DNA of 64,000 bases from Enterocloster bolteae (lineage in GTDB: Bacteria; Bacillota; Clostridia; Lachnospirales; Lachnospiraceae), in contig JAETNT010000019.1 of assembly GCA_021772025.1 (NCBI GenBank), positions 1 through 64,000 on the forward strand. Direction: 5' to 3'. The notes beneath the pieces were generated by a model that had not been told where the DNA came from, made no database searches, and was given only the letters and a program-made list of their open reading frames with translations. The position numbers were made by a program, and so were the translations under genes. Within the stretch, counting starts at the first letter, position 1; each line of letters opens with the position of its first letter. Below are positions 1 through 7,118 of this stretch, piece by piece.

Positions 1-109
1 CTTCCTCCATCCATACCATCACTGATACCGACTTGTGGTTCACTACACTTGGCGGTAAATACCCGTGACTGGACTTTCACCAGTAAGATTAATGCCATGC
101 TCGGCACAC
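1..109 (-). mobile_element. 5' end of a group II intron (partial, runs off the window)
   Basis: Read on the minus strand, the segment starts at 109 with GTGTGCCGAGCATGGC, continues with GGTGAAAGTCCAGTCACGGG, and later has GTGTAGTGAACCACAAGTCGG. The GTGYG first bases and the GTGAAAGTCC and ACCACAAG blocks are what I know from the 5' domain I of bacterial group II introns. Only 109 nt are inside the window; the reverse transcriptase/maturase gene and domains V-VI would lie beyond position 1. The intron begins directly after a hairpin and T-run, the preferred target of class C group II introns, so class C is inferred. Family recognition is from memory of consensus blocks; no alignment was run. 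Confidence 0.72.
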
Positions 110-146
110 AAAATAAAGGAAGTACCATGGCTTCCACGATACTTCC
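110..146 (-). terminator. Rho-independent terminator of the LacI-family gene
   Basis: On the minus strand a 13-bp stem (arms 134-146 and 118-130, with two G-U pairs) closes a 3-nt loop and is followed by TTTATTTT at 117-110. It lies 22 nt after the LacI stop codon. The group II intron begins at the next base. Confidence 0.85.
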
Positions 147-167
147 TCTGAAATCTTTCTTCTATTA

Positions 168-1148
168 CTAATTTGTACTCTCTCTTACTACCAGTTTAAC
201 CGGAAGCATTACCTTTGTGGGGATTACCTCTCCCTGGGCGCTTCTAATTAAAAGATCTACCGCCATATCCGCGATTTCCTTAACCGGCTGCCGGATAGTG
301 GTAATAGAAGGGGTGGTCAGCGCCGCCACGTTTACATCGTCAAATCCCACCAGCTTCATTTTGTCCGGTATGCGGATTCCCATCCGGTTACAGACCTGTA
401 TGACTTGGGCCGCAATAATATCGCTGCTGGCAAAAATCCCGTCTGTTTCGGGATGCTCCTTTAAAATTTTTTCTATGTAGTCGTGGTATTCCATCATGTA
501 ATACTCGTCTGCCTTGCTCTTTACGGATATCCCGGCTACCCCGCGTTCTCTGCAGGTTTGCAGAAAACCGCCTTCTCTCTCGTCAGCAGGCATGGAGTTA
601 TCCTCTACCCCGCCAAAATTAATCAAATGCCGGCATCCTTTATCAATTAGATGGCTGGCAGCTATCACGCCGCCCTGGAAATTGTCGCATACAATAGATG
701 CAGTTCCCTGTCCCAGATACCGCTCAATGGTAATAATCGGAATATTCAGTTTTACCAGGCTTTCCGGCTCCAGCACCGGGCTTCCTAAAATCACTCCCAT
801 CAGCCGGTTGCTGACACACATATCCAGATATTCCTGTTCTCTCTTATGCTCTTCTCTCGTATTGCAGAGAAGGATTTTGTATTTTCTGTCTGAGGCCGCT
901 TTTTCAATATTACTGATTAGCTTTGCAAAATACGGGTGTACAATGTGGGGAACGATGATTCCTATTGTATTGTTCTTCTGCTTTGACAGGGAACGGGCCA
1001 GCTCATTAGGCCGGTAATTCAGCTTTTCGGCGGCCGCCTCTACCTTTTTCCGGGCTTCTTCGCTGATATAACCCCTGTTATTCATAATTCTGGAAACAGT
1101 GGCTACCGCCAGCCCTGCCTCTTTTGCCACATCACTAATTGTCGCCAT
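168..1148 (-). CDS. LacI-family transcriptional regulator
   Basis: A 326-residue regulator. The N-terminus MATISDVAKEAGLAVATVSR is the LacI helix-turn-helix, followed by the hinge helix (YRPNELARSLS) and a periplasmic-binding-protein-like effector domain from about residue 60 to the end, with the usual GFDD and IRQP segments. The start chosen is ATG at 1148, preceded by GGGAG eight bases upstream; a longer TTG start at 1166 has no ribosome site. It is the last gene of the minus-strand operon with a PhnP-like hydrolase, a binding protein and two permeases, so it most likely senses the transported compound or a product of it and represses this operon. Palindromes of the ATGTCAAnCGnTTGATAT type at 5322-5339 and 6331-6348 are its most likely operators (inferred). 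Confidence 0.93.
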   Translation of the reverse strand: MATISDVAKEAGLAVATVSRIMNNRGYISEEARKKVEAAAEKLNYRPNELARSLSKQKNNTIGIIVPHIVHPYFAKLISNIEKAASDRKYKILLCNTREEHKREQEYLDMCVSNRLMGVILGSPVLEPESLVKLNIPIITIERYLGQGTASIVCDNFQGGVIAASHLIDKGCRHLINFGGVEDNSMPADEREGGFLQTCRERGVAGISVKSKADEYYMMEYHDYIEKILKEHPETDGIFASSDIIAAQVIQVCNRMGIRIPDKMKLVGFDDVNVAALTTPSITTIRQPVKEIADMAVDLLIRSAQGEVIPTKVMLPVKLVVRESTN

Positions 1149-1169
1149 AGGTTCACTCCCAAACAATTT

Positions 1170-1192
1170 GTTAAACTTTCTTATAGTTTAAC
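1170..1192. promoter_or_regulatory. Perfect inverted repeat ahead of the LacI gene
   Basis: GTTAAACT and AGTTTAAC form 8-base arms around a 7-base spacer. The repeat overlaps the last codon of the upstream permease and lies 22 bases before the LacI start codon. It could be a local autoregulatory operator or a weak mRNA hairpin separating regulator from transporter message. It does not resemble the operators proposed at 5322 and 6331. Confidence 0.4.
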
Positions 1193-2024
1193 CCTTAATT
1201 CCTGTAGATGCAAGGGATTCCACAAATTGTTTCTGGAATGTAAGGAACAGCAGAAATACCGGAATTGTCGCCAAAGTACCAAAGGCGAATACTTGTCCCC
1301 ACAGCGTCTGATCGCTTTGAAACAGGGAACGCAATGCCTGGGGAAGCGTCCTTAAGGAATCGTCTCTGGTCACCATAGTGGGCCATAACAAATCTCCCCA
1401 GGCATGGATATAAATCATAATGGCTACCGTAGCGCAAATCGGTTTTGACAACGGAAGCATAATTTTCCAGAAAATTCCCACATAGCTCTCTCCGTCTACC
1501 ACCGCCGCGTCAACCAGTTCGTAGGGCATCCTTCTGAAGTGGTTATAAAACAGATAAATGTACATCGGCATTGCCAGCCATGGAACCATCAGGCCCGGCA
1601 GGGTATTTACCATTTTCAGATTATTTACTACCAGAAAACGGTTAATAATAATGGACTCGTTGGGGACAATCATAAAAGCCAGGATCACAGCAAACAGCAG
1701 ATTTTTTCCTTTAAACTGCAGCATACCCAGCACATATCCCATCATGGCATTTACCAGAGTTCCGATTGCAACAGAACAGAGGGAAATTGTCATGGAATTA
1801 GTAAAATACTTAAGAAAGTTTAACTTTTGAAACACATCCTGGTAGTTTTGGATTGACAATTCTCCATATGGAATAAACGCCGCGATACTGGACATATCCC
1901 TGACAATCTGATCGTCGTTCTTAAAGGAAGACACCACCATATAGACCAGGGGAAATATAAATAAAACAGCCAGCGCTGTGTACAGGATGTAAAACAGAAA
2001 TTTTTTTACCGTCTTATCTCCCAT
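1188..2024 (-). CDS. Carbohydrate ABC transporter permease (MalG/UgpE type)
   Basis: A 278-residue inner-membrane permease of the CUT1 (carbohydrate uptake 1) class, with about six membrane segments. The cytoplasmic EAA loop is visible as ELVDAAVVDGES followed by IMLPLSKP, the contact surface for the ATPase. The start is ATG at 2024, seven bases after GAGG and directly after the stop of the upstream permease; a GTG at 2036 lies inside the ribosome site and was rejected. It pairs with the permease at 2026-2937 and the binding protein at 2922-4295. No ATPase is encoded nearby, which is common for CUT1 systems that share one MsmX/UgpC-like ATPase encoded elsewhere. Substrate cannot be read from the sequence. 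Confidence 0.92.
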   Translation of the reverse strand: MGDKTVKKFLFYILYTALAVLFIFPLVYMVVSSFKNDDQIVRDMSSIAAFIPYGELSIQNYQDVFQKLNFLKYFTNSMTISLCSVAIGTLVNAMMGYVLGMLQFKGKNLLFAVILAFMIVPNESIIINRFLVVNNLKMVNTLPGLMVPWLAMPMYIYLFYNHFRRMPYELVDAAVVDGESYVGIFWKIMLPLSKPICATVAIMIYIHAWGDLLWPTMVTRDDSLRTLPQALRSLFQSDQTLWGQVFAFGTLATIPVFLLFLTFQKQFVESLASTGIKG

Positions 2025-2025
2025 T

Positions 2026-2937
2026 TTAATCCTCACCTCCCAGATATTTATTCTGCAAAATGGAAATAATCAGCACTGTGCCGCAGAATACCACTGCCAT
2101 GGCGGATGCATATCCCACCTGATTGTTGTTAAATCCGGTTTTATACATCTGGAATACAATGGAATTGGTTGCGCCCATAGGCCCTCCGTTTGTCAGCACG
2201 TATACCTGTGTAAAAAGTCTCAGAGAGCTGATGGTATTGGTTACAATAACGTAAGTAATGGTATTTCTTAAAAGCGGCAGGGTAATATAGAAAAATTCCT
2301 GGATAGAATTGCATCCGTCTACTTTTCCCGCCTCATATAAATCCGGCGAAATATACTGAAGGCCGCCCAGCACAATCACTGCCTGCATCCCCAGAGCCTG
2401 CCACACAGACATAAAGGCAATGGAAGGCATTGCCTGAGCCGAGCTTTTCAGCCATAGCTGGGGTTCGATGCCGAACAGACTCAAAAATGAGTTGAGAAGT
2501 CCGTTTTCTCCCGGTGAATAGATAAATGCCCACACTACCGCCACAACCGTCATGGTTATAACCTGAGGGCTGAAATAAATCATGCGGAACAAGGCAATCC
2601 CTTTCACCTTCCGATTAATCAGCACTGCCAAAAGCACTGCCAGAATCAGAATGGACGGCACTACCATAACCGTATAGAATACGGTATTTACGCAGGCCTG
2701 CCGGAAAGCTTCTGAAGTAAACAGCTTTATGTAGTTGCTGAAGCCTACAAAATTTACCGTATTGTTTTTTCCCGATACCAGCATTTTATCCGTAAAGGAA
2801 TAGCCAATGGACATCACAAAAGGCAAAATCATAAAAACACAGATTAGAAGCAAAGCCGGCGCGCCTAAAACCAGGGCAGCAAATCCCTGGCTTCGAATAG
2901 ATTTGCTGCCTTTTTTGGTTGTTACTCGCTTAACCAT
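2026..2937 (-). CDS. Carbohydrate ABC transporter permease (MalF/UgpA type)
   Basis: A 303-residue permease, partner of the following MalG-type protein. A basic N-terminal tail (KRVTTKKGSK) precedes the first membrane segment, and the EAA loop reads LYEAGKVDGC...FFYITLPL. It overlaps the 3' end of the binding-protein gene by 16 bases and its stop codon is one base before the next start, so the three transport genes are translationally coupled. Family assignment to the MalF/UgpA branch follows from gene order (binding protein, F-type, G-type) and the loop sequence. Substrate unknown. Confidence 0.92.
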   Translation of the reverse strand: MVKRVTTKKGSKSIRSQGFAALVLGAPALLLICVFMILPFVMSIGYSFTDKMLVSGKNNTVNFVGFSNYIKLFTSEAFRQACVNTVFYTVMVVPSILILAVLLAVLINRKVKGIALFRMIYFSPQVITMTVVAVVWAFIYSPGENGLLNSFLSLFGIEPQLWLKSSAQAMPSIAFMSVWQALGMQAVIVLGGLQYISPDLYEAGKVDGCNSIQEFFYITLPLLRNTITYVIVTNTISSLRLFTQVYVLTNGGPMGATNSIVFQMYKTGFNNNQVGYASAMAVVFCGTVLIISILQNKYLGGED

Positions 2938-4295
2938 TCATTCCACCCATTTTCTTTAATAATGGAATCTACGGATGCTGCCGCATTATCAAGCTCGCTC
3001 TTGGCATCTGCTCCTAAAAGAATGTTGGAAACCGCGCTTTCTACCGCGTCATAGTTGGTCTGGTGAGCCGGTGTCAGCGGTCTTAAATAGCTGATTCCCG
3101 CTTCCAACTGCTCTCTGTACAGATAAAGCTGTCCGCCTTCTACAAAACGCTCGTCCTTTTCCAAAACAGACTTTCTGGCCGGTATTCCGCCGTTTGCTTT
3201 GGTTATCTCAGAAATGTTCTCCGTAGATACTGCTTCTTCCATGACCTTCCATGCGGCTTCTGCATTGCCGTTGTCTACTGCTGCAGTAGTCATGGTCCAT
3301 ACCGTGGAACCGGAACCTGTGTATACGCCGTTTCCAAAATCCGGAATCGGAACTAAAATGGCGTCCTCACCCAGAGCATCGGTAATATTTGTGGTAGCCC
3401 AGTGGCCAACCAGAGAAAGTGCGTTTTCTTTCTTATTGAAGAAGCCATCCTCATAATCGCATAGAGGATCGATGTACTGATTATCCACGAGCCAGGTGAT
3501 ATAAGAAAATGCTTCTACAGTCTCCGGGCTGTTTAATGTGCCTTCTGTCAGCATTGTCTCCCGATTCATCAGATCGCCGCCAAAGCTTCTTACTATCGGA
3601 AGGTAGGTGTAATACAGGGTTCTTGGGGAATTCTGGCGGATATACAGGGGGTATTCAATTCCACTTGCTTTCAGCTTTGCCAGAGCGTCTTCAAATTCTT
3701 CCTTTGTCCAGGCTTCTTTATAGCTGGCAGGAATCCTCACGCCTGCCTCTTCCAGCATTGACCGGTTGCCCCACAGCGACAATCCGGCGTCAAATTGTGC
3801 CACGCCGTAAAGCTGTTCTCCATAAGTACACTCTGCAATAACAGAAGGAAGCAAATCGTTTTTCAGGTCATCGCTGATATAGCTGTCGATTGGCGCAATC
3901 ATATCCTGAGTCATAAACAGGGGAACTCTCAGGCCGTCCACAACCACCAAATCCGGTGTGTCCCCTACAGAAGGCGCCAGCTGCAGCTTATTAATCAGCT
4001 CGTCATTGGGGTAAATCTCATACTCAACCGTAAATTCCGGATGATTTTCGTCAATATCGGAAAGCATTGTTTTATAAAATTCTGCCTCTGCTCCATCTGC
4101 CAACCAGATACGGACATTTTTCACTTCTTCCGAAGCGCCTTCCGTGCCGGCTGCAGTACTGGCCTCAGCGGCGGCCTCAGTCTCCGTTTTTGTCTCTGCG
4201 CTTGTCTCTGCTGTGCTGCTCCCGCAGCCGGTAAGAGCCGTGCCAATCATTGCCGTCATGGCAGCTCCAAGAAACAGTTTTGCATTTTTTTTCAT
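2922..4295 (-). CDS. Extracellular solute-binding lipoprotein, sugar-type (family 1)
   Basis: A 457-residue secreted binding protein. It has a lipoprotein signal: MKK, a hydrophobic stretch and the lipobox LTGC, so the mature protein is tethered by the cysteine at about residue 24. A Ser/Thr/Glu-rich linker of about 35 residues follows, then a two-lobed solute-binding domain (VRIWLADG, DTPDLVVVDG, LSLVGHWA). The gene starts 21 bases after the stop of the PhnP-like hydrolase gene, behind AAAGGAG. Together with the two permeases it forms a CUT1 importer. The hydrolase partners suggest a phosphorylated or phosphodiester-linked carbohydrate as cargo; this is inference only, and general sugar uptake is equally consistent with the protein itself. 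Confidence 0.93.
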   Translation of the reverse strand: MKKNAKLFLGAAMTAMIGTALTGCGSSTAETSAETKTETEAAAEASTAAGTEGASEEVKNVRIWLADGAEAEFYKTMLSDIDENHPEFTVEYEIYPNDELINKLQLAPSVGDTPDLVVVDGLRVPLFMTQDMIAPIDSYISDDLKNDLLPSVIAECTYGEQLYGVAQFDAGLSLWGNRSMLEEAGVRIPASYKEAWTKEEFEDALAKLKASGIEYPLYIRQNSPRTLYYTYLPIVRSFGGDLMNRETMLTEGTLNSPETVEAFSYITWLVDNQYIDPLCDYEDGFFNKKENALSLVGHWATTNITDALGEDAILVPIPDFGNGVYTGSGSTVWTMTTAAVDNGNAEAAWKVMEEAVSTENISEITKANGGIPARKSVLEKDERFVEGGQLYLYREQLEAGISYLRPLTPAHQTNYDAVESAVSNILLGADAKSELDNAAASVDSIIKENGWNEWLSE

Positions 4296-4316
4296 AGTCT
4301 CTAATCTCCTTTATCC

Positions 4317-5195
4317 TTAATTTATCTCCATGCCGTCATAGGCAATGTGAATCTCAAATGGCAGATCCGTCCAGCCTTTTATAAAATCTTCCAATTCTTC
4401 GTGAGTCCTTCTATGGCTGTGACTGATGTGAGTTACATACACCTTAGAAAAGCTCCCCAAAGCCCCCTGTACGGTCAAGGCCTTCAAAAGTTCCTTTAAT
4501 GTTGTCAGAGAAAGATGCTTATCCGTCTCCGGGTTCCGGGGCCAATTATCATCCCAGGTGCACTCTGTAATCAGCGTATTCACCGGATGATCCTTTAGAA
4601 AATCAATGGTCTCCGGAAAATAGTATCCCGTATCCGTCCCATAATAAAGGGTTTTTCCCTGTTCGTCCTCAAACAGATAATTGGCCGATCTCTTTTCTGT
4701 AGATCCCGGATGCCTCCCGGGCACCGGAGTCACTATGTAATCCCCGATTTTCCTCTTTTGAAAAAATTCCAGCTTTTCAAACCGAATCGTGCCGCTCTTT
4801 AGTGTTTCACGAAACCCATTACGCAACAGCATTTCATCTCGGCAAAGGTAATCTGTCATCTCATAGGCTTCTTCTGTGAAATAAAAAGCAACCGGCTCTT
4901 TTGGCGGCATAAGGCTTCCTGCAAACTGGCACAAAGCAAATGCAGAAAAATGGTCATAGTGGGTATGCGTAATCAGCACATGGCGAAGCTTCATCAAATC
5001 CCCGCCGTTTTTTTGTGCCTGGCACACCAAATCCGGGCCAAAGTCCAGTAAAATATCCTCTGATAAACGAAAGGAACTTCTGCTCCGGATATTTTTCCCT
5101 TTCAGCTTTCTCGCCTTCTCACAGGCAGGGCATCCGCACAGCGGATTGGGAATTCCCTCCGCCGATCCAGTGCCCCAAAACACCTTTTCAGACAT
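4317..5195 (-). CDS. MBL-fold metallo-hydrolase, PhnP-like
   Basis: A 292-residue cytoplasmic metallo-beta-lactamase-fold hydrolase. The start WGTGSAEGIPNP followed by CGCPACEKAR matches the structural-zinc cysteines of PhnP-type phosphodiesterases. The dinuclear metal motif is HTHYDH at about residues 77-82, with a later GRH and TECTWDD and a C-terminal THISHSH. PhnP opens cyclic ribose phosphates in phosphonate breakdown, but no other phn gene is present, so the true substrate may be another cyclic or small phosphodiester. It is the first gene of the operon hydrolase, binding protein, two permeases, LacI. Its promoter at 5300-5328 carries the proposed LacI operator. The ribosome site is GGGGGAG. 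Confidence 0.85.
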   Translation of the reverse strand: MSEKVFWGTGSAEGIPNPLCGCPACEKARKLKGKNIRSRSSFRLSEDILLDFGPDLVCQAQKNGGDLMKLRHVLITHTHYDHFSAFALCQFAGSLMPPKEPVAFYFTEEAYEMTDYLCRDEMLLRNGFRETLKSGTIRFEKLEFFQKRKIGDYIVTPVPGRHPGSTEKRSANYLFEDEQGKTLYYGTDTGYYFPETIDFLKDHPVNTLITECTWDDNWPRNPETDKHLSLTTLKELLKALTVQGALGSFSKVYVTHISHSHRRTHEELEDFIKGWTDLPFEIHIAYDGMEIN

Positions 5196-5220
5196 TCTTC
5201 TCCCCCTTTTCAGAAATATC

Positions 5221-5238
5221 GATTAATCGGTTAATATC
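5221..5238. promoter_or_regulatory. Candidate second LacI-type operator in the hydrolase leader
   Basis: The sequence TTAATCGGTTAATAT (from 5223) matches TCAATCGGTTGATAT at 6334 at 13 of 15 positions and has the same central CG and dyad symmetry. It lies about 70 bases downstream of the -10 of the hydrolase/transporter operon, inside the 5' leader. A second operator at this distance would allow repression by looping. It is the weakest of the three sites because both arms lack the TCAA/TTGA core. Confidence 0.4.
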
Positions 5239-5299
5239 ACAATTTTCTTCGATATTTCCTGTATTTTTTGTGCTTTTTCACCACTTCTTTATAGGCACA

Positions 5300-5328
5300 A
5301 GTATAATATATGTCGTAATATATGTCAA
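5300..5328 (-). promoter_or_regulatory. Promoter of the hydrolase/ABC transporter/LacI operon
   Basis: On the minus strand TTGACA (5328-5323), a 17-base spacer and TATACT (5305-5300) form a near-consensus vegetative promoter about 105 bases before the start of the PhnP-like gene. The spacer holds two direct copies of TAATATATGTC (plus-strand 5304-5314 and 5316-5326). Confidence 0.85.
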
Positions 5329-5339
5329 GCGTTTGATAT
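5322..5339. promoter_or_regulatory. Candidate LacI-type operator over the -35 of the transporter operon
   Basis: ATGTCAAGCGTTTGATAT is an imperfect palindrome with a central CG, the typical shape of LacI-family operators. It covers the -35 hexamer. Nearly the same sequence sits in the same position relative to the -35 of the metallophosphoesterase promoter (6331-6348). The LacI gene at the end of this operon is the obvious candidate binder. Confidence 0.6.
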
Positions 5340-5356
5340 GTTTTTATCACATTTTC

Positions 5357-5376
5357 TGTAACAGTTCAGACGGCGG
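5357..5376 (+). repeat. Copy 1 of a 20-bp dispersed repeat
   Basis: TGTAACAGTTCAGACGGCGG occurs here and, identically, at 56534-56553 ahead of ssrA. A looser relative (TGTAAGCACTCAGACGGC) begins at 15961. All three are intergenic or at gene edges. Function unknown. The rest of 5196-5500 holds the operon promoter, operators and the upstream terminator. Confidence 0.6.
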
Positions 5377-5388
5377 CGATCATCCGCA

Positions 5389-5464
5389 GAAAAAAATAAC
5401 GCTCCGAACCGGCTTTACGCAATGGGAAAAACCCTTATGGCGCAGCCAGGTTCAAAAACGTTAT
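5389..5464 (-). terminator. Long imperfect hairpin terminator after the metallophosphoesterase gene
   Basis: On the minus strand the arms ATAACG/CGTTAT, GAACC/GGTTC, GGCT/AGCC and AAGGG/CCCAT stack with small internal loops into one extended hairpin, followed by a run of seven T at 5395-5389. It begins about 36 bases after the stop codon. The stem is longer and more interrupted than the other terminators of the window. Confidence 0.65.
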
Positions 5465-5500
5465 CTGCTGATATACTATTTGTTGTTTACAGGGGATCTA

Positions 5501-6271
5501 TTATTTTTCTATTGCAGGAAGCTTATCCCTGCTGGAAACCGCGTTTCCAAAAAAGAACATAAAATCCTGTATTTCCGTATCCATCATACGGCCCTCTCTA
5601 AGCTGGCGGAGCGCCTCTTCATAAAGGGAACTCCGGTCATAGGGAATCTGCTTCATCGTGACAGCGCCGTCTTCAATAACCATATAATGGGCAGTCTTAT
5701 CCGGATCGTCCGGCCTCCGGTAAGAGACGCTTCCCGGATTAAGCCACTCCACCCCGTCTCCCAGAATATGGATACACTGCCTGTGGCTGTGGCCAAAAAT
5801 CATTCGGCGGTTAGGGATCTCCCAATACGCCTCAGGCGTATGCTCCTTCCAGTACCTGTCAAACTGACTGCGGTTTTCGATCACATCATAGGAGCCGTCT
5901 TTATACTGGTGCTGCATCAAATAAGCCCAGCCGTCCGCTGCAAAATACCTGTGAAGCGGCAGATTTTTCAGATAATCTACCTGCTCCCGGCTCATCCGCT
6001 CCAGATTATAGTGAATCCATTTATATTTCTTTGGGGGCATATGCCCAAAGTCCTCCTCCTGCGAAGTCCTTACTGCATGAAGATCGTGATTCCCCTGTAC
6101 CAGCAGGGCCTTGGGCGCGCTCCGAAGGCTCTCTATCACCTGAGACGGTTCTGTTCCGTAATCCACCATATCCCCTGCAAAGCATAGGATATCGTATTCC
6201 TTTTCCTTTTCCATAACCGCGCGAAATGCCCAGATATTGGCATGGATATCTGATAAAACCAGAATTTTCAT
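5501..6271 (-). CDS. Calcineurin-like metallophosphoesterase (YfcE/MJ0936-like)
   Basis: A 256-residue cytoplasmic phosphoesterase. The metal-binding motifs appear in order: SDIHAN near the start, GDMVDYG about 30 residues on, GNHD at about residue 70 and GHSH at about 165, matching DxH, GDxxDx, GNHD and GHxH of the family. The start chosen is ATG at 6271, behind GGGGGT; the in-frame ATG at 6286 has no ribosome site. It is a single-gene unit with its own promoter (6309-6337) and terminator. The operator-like palindrome over that promoter is shared with the neighbouring hydrolase/ABC transporter operon, suggesting the two are co-regulated. Substrate is not predictable; phosphodiesters, nucleotides or sugar phosphates are possible. 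Confidence 0.88.
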   Translation of the reverse strand: MKILVLSDIHANIWAFRAVMEKEKEYDILCFAGDMVDYGTEPSQVIESLRSAPKALLVQGNHDLHAVRTSQEEDFGHMPPKKYKWIHYNLERMSREQVDYLKNLPLHRYFAADGWAYLMQHQYKDGSYDVIENRSQFDRYWKEHTPEAYWEIPNRRMIFGHSHRQCIHILGDGVEWLNPGSVSYRRPDDPDKTAHYMVIEDGAVTMKQIPYDRSSLYEEALRQLREGRMMDTEIQDFMFFFGNAVSSRDKLPAIEK

Positions 6272-6308
6272 TGTTTTTACCCCCATAATTTCTGCTAATG
6301 GCTATTTT

Positions 6309-6337
6309 ATTATAGGGTATTCCTCTTTTTATGTCAA
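6309..6337 (-). promoter_or_regulatory. Promoter of the metallophosphoesterase gene
   Basis: On the minus strand TTGACA (6337-6332), a 17-base spacer and TATAAT (6314-6309) match the vegetative consensus exactly. It lies about 40 bases before the start codon. Confidence 0.88.
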
Positions 6338-6348
6338 TCGGTTGATAT
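6331..6348. promoter_or_regulatory. Candidate LacI-type operator over the metallophosphoesterase -35
   Basis: ATGTCAATCGGTTGATAT has a central CG and TCAA/TTGA arms. It overlaps the -35 exactly as the site at 5322-5339 does, and the two match at 16 of 18 positions. This shared geometry is the main evidence that one regulator controls both units. Confidence 0.6.
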
Positions 6349-6455
6349 TCTTCTAAGCTGTGCTTTCTCTTTTCAACGTATTGTCGGCAAGCTCTTTGCG
6401 AGCATCCATGAATATATCAAGCAAAATGCTTGTACACAATATTCAAAACTTAACA

Positions 6456-6758
6456 CTACCAATCAAAAATTCTCGTAATATCTTGATACCGGTTAATTAC
6501 ACGATAAATTTCCACATACTCATTGCCTACTTTATAGATAATCACGTAATCTTCCCATATTGCATATTTATAATCTGTCCGAAAGCTGACCCGTTTGGAG
6601 AGCTCTGAACCCATTCCCGGAAACATCTGGAGATTTTCAAATTTACCATAAATTTCATTTATAGTCTTTGCAGCATATTCTTCATTATCTTCCGCGATAT
6701 AATCCCGGATATTTTTCAGCTCCTTTGCAACAATCGGATTAATCCGCAGTTTTAACAT
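6456..6758 (-). CDS. RelE/ParE-family toxin of a toxin-antitoxin pair
   Basis: A 100-residue basic protein of the RelE/ParE superfamily. It has the N-terminal KLRINPIVAKELKNIRDYI helix region, a FPGMGSEL turn, and the C-terminal strands YKYAIWEDYVIIYKV and VEIYRVINRYQD, where the terminal R and Y are typical active residues of RelE-like ribosome-dependent nucleases. Whether it is a RelE nuclease or a ParE gyrase poison cannot be told by eye. The start codon follows the antitoxin stop directly, so translation is coupled. It lies between the metallophosphoesterase and the sensor kinase and is unrelated to either. Confidence 0.88.
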   Translation of the reverse strand: MLKLRINPIVAKELKNIRDYIAEDNEEYAAKTINEIYGKFENLQMFPGMGSELSKRVSFRTDYKYAIWEDYVIIYKVGNEYVEIYRVINRYQDITRIFDW

Positions 6759-7007
6759 CTATTCCCCCATAAATGCTTTCAGTTCATCCAGATTAAGCCA
6801 GCCTTCGCCGTCTTTCACTGCTTCTTCGGCTTCCTGCAGCTTTATCAAGAGCTTCTTCTCCGCGCGATCACGCTCAAAATCGTCAATATCCATGACTACA
6901 AAACGTCCCCTGCCATTCTTAGTAAGATATACAGGCTCCCCTTTGCGGCAATTCTTCAGGACTTCATTATAATTTCTCAAATCAGATACTGGTAAAATAT
7001 TTGCCAT
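6759..7007 (-). CDS. Phd/YefM-family antitoxin
   Basis: An 82-residue antitoxin. The N-terminus ANILPVSDLRNYNEVLKNC followed by EPVYLTKNGRGRFVVMDIDDFE is the classic Phd/YefM DNA-binding domain, and the acidic C-terminal helix (LQEAEEAVKDGEGW) would wrap the toxin. It has a ribosome site (GGAGCTG) and precedes the toxin without a gap. Antitoxins of this family repress their own promoter; the 13-base inverted repeat at 7064-7101, which lies over the promoter, is the probable operator. Confidence 0.9.
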   Translation of the reverse strand: MANILPVSDLRNYNEVLKNCRKGEPVYLTKNGRGRFVVMDIDDFERDRAEKKLLIKLQEAEEAVKDGEGWLNLDELKAFMGE

Positions 7008-7053
7008 ATTCTTTCAGCTCCTTCCTTGATTTCATATTATTTCTGTTATCTAT

Positions 7054-7118
7054 ATTATACATAAAAAGCTGTAAAATTCAACGTAATTTTTTACAGCTTT
7101 TATATCATGCGATATAAT
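7054..7118. promoter_or_regulatory. Back-to-back promoters with a perfect 13-bp inverted repeat
   Basis: Arms AAAAGCTGTAAAA (7064-7076) and TTTTACAGCTTTT (7089-7101) are perfectly complementary. On the minus strand TTGAAT (7081-7076), a 16-base spacer and TATAAT (7059-7054) would serve the toxin-antitoxin pair, with one arm inside the spacer. On the plus strand TTTACA (7090-7095), a 17-base spacer and TATAAT (7113-7118) would serve the sensor kinase, with the other arm over its -35. Binding at the repeat could control both directions. Confidence 0.6.

Noticed and set aside
168-4295. Sugar ABC operon missing its ATPase as a broken transporter
   Set aside because: CUT1 importers commonly share one ATPase encoded elsewhere, and all three present genes are intact and coupled.
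5015-6187. A 390-codon plus-strand ORF
   Set aside because: It lies opposite the PhnP-like hydrolase, the intergenic promoters and the metallophosphoesterase. Its composition is that of a reverse-strand shadow and it has no ribosome site or domain.
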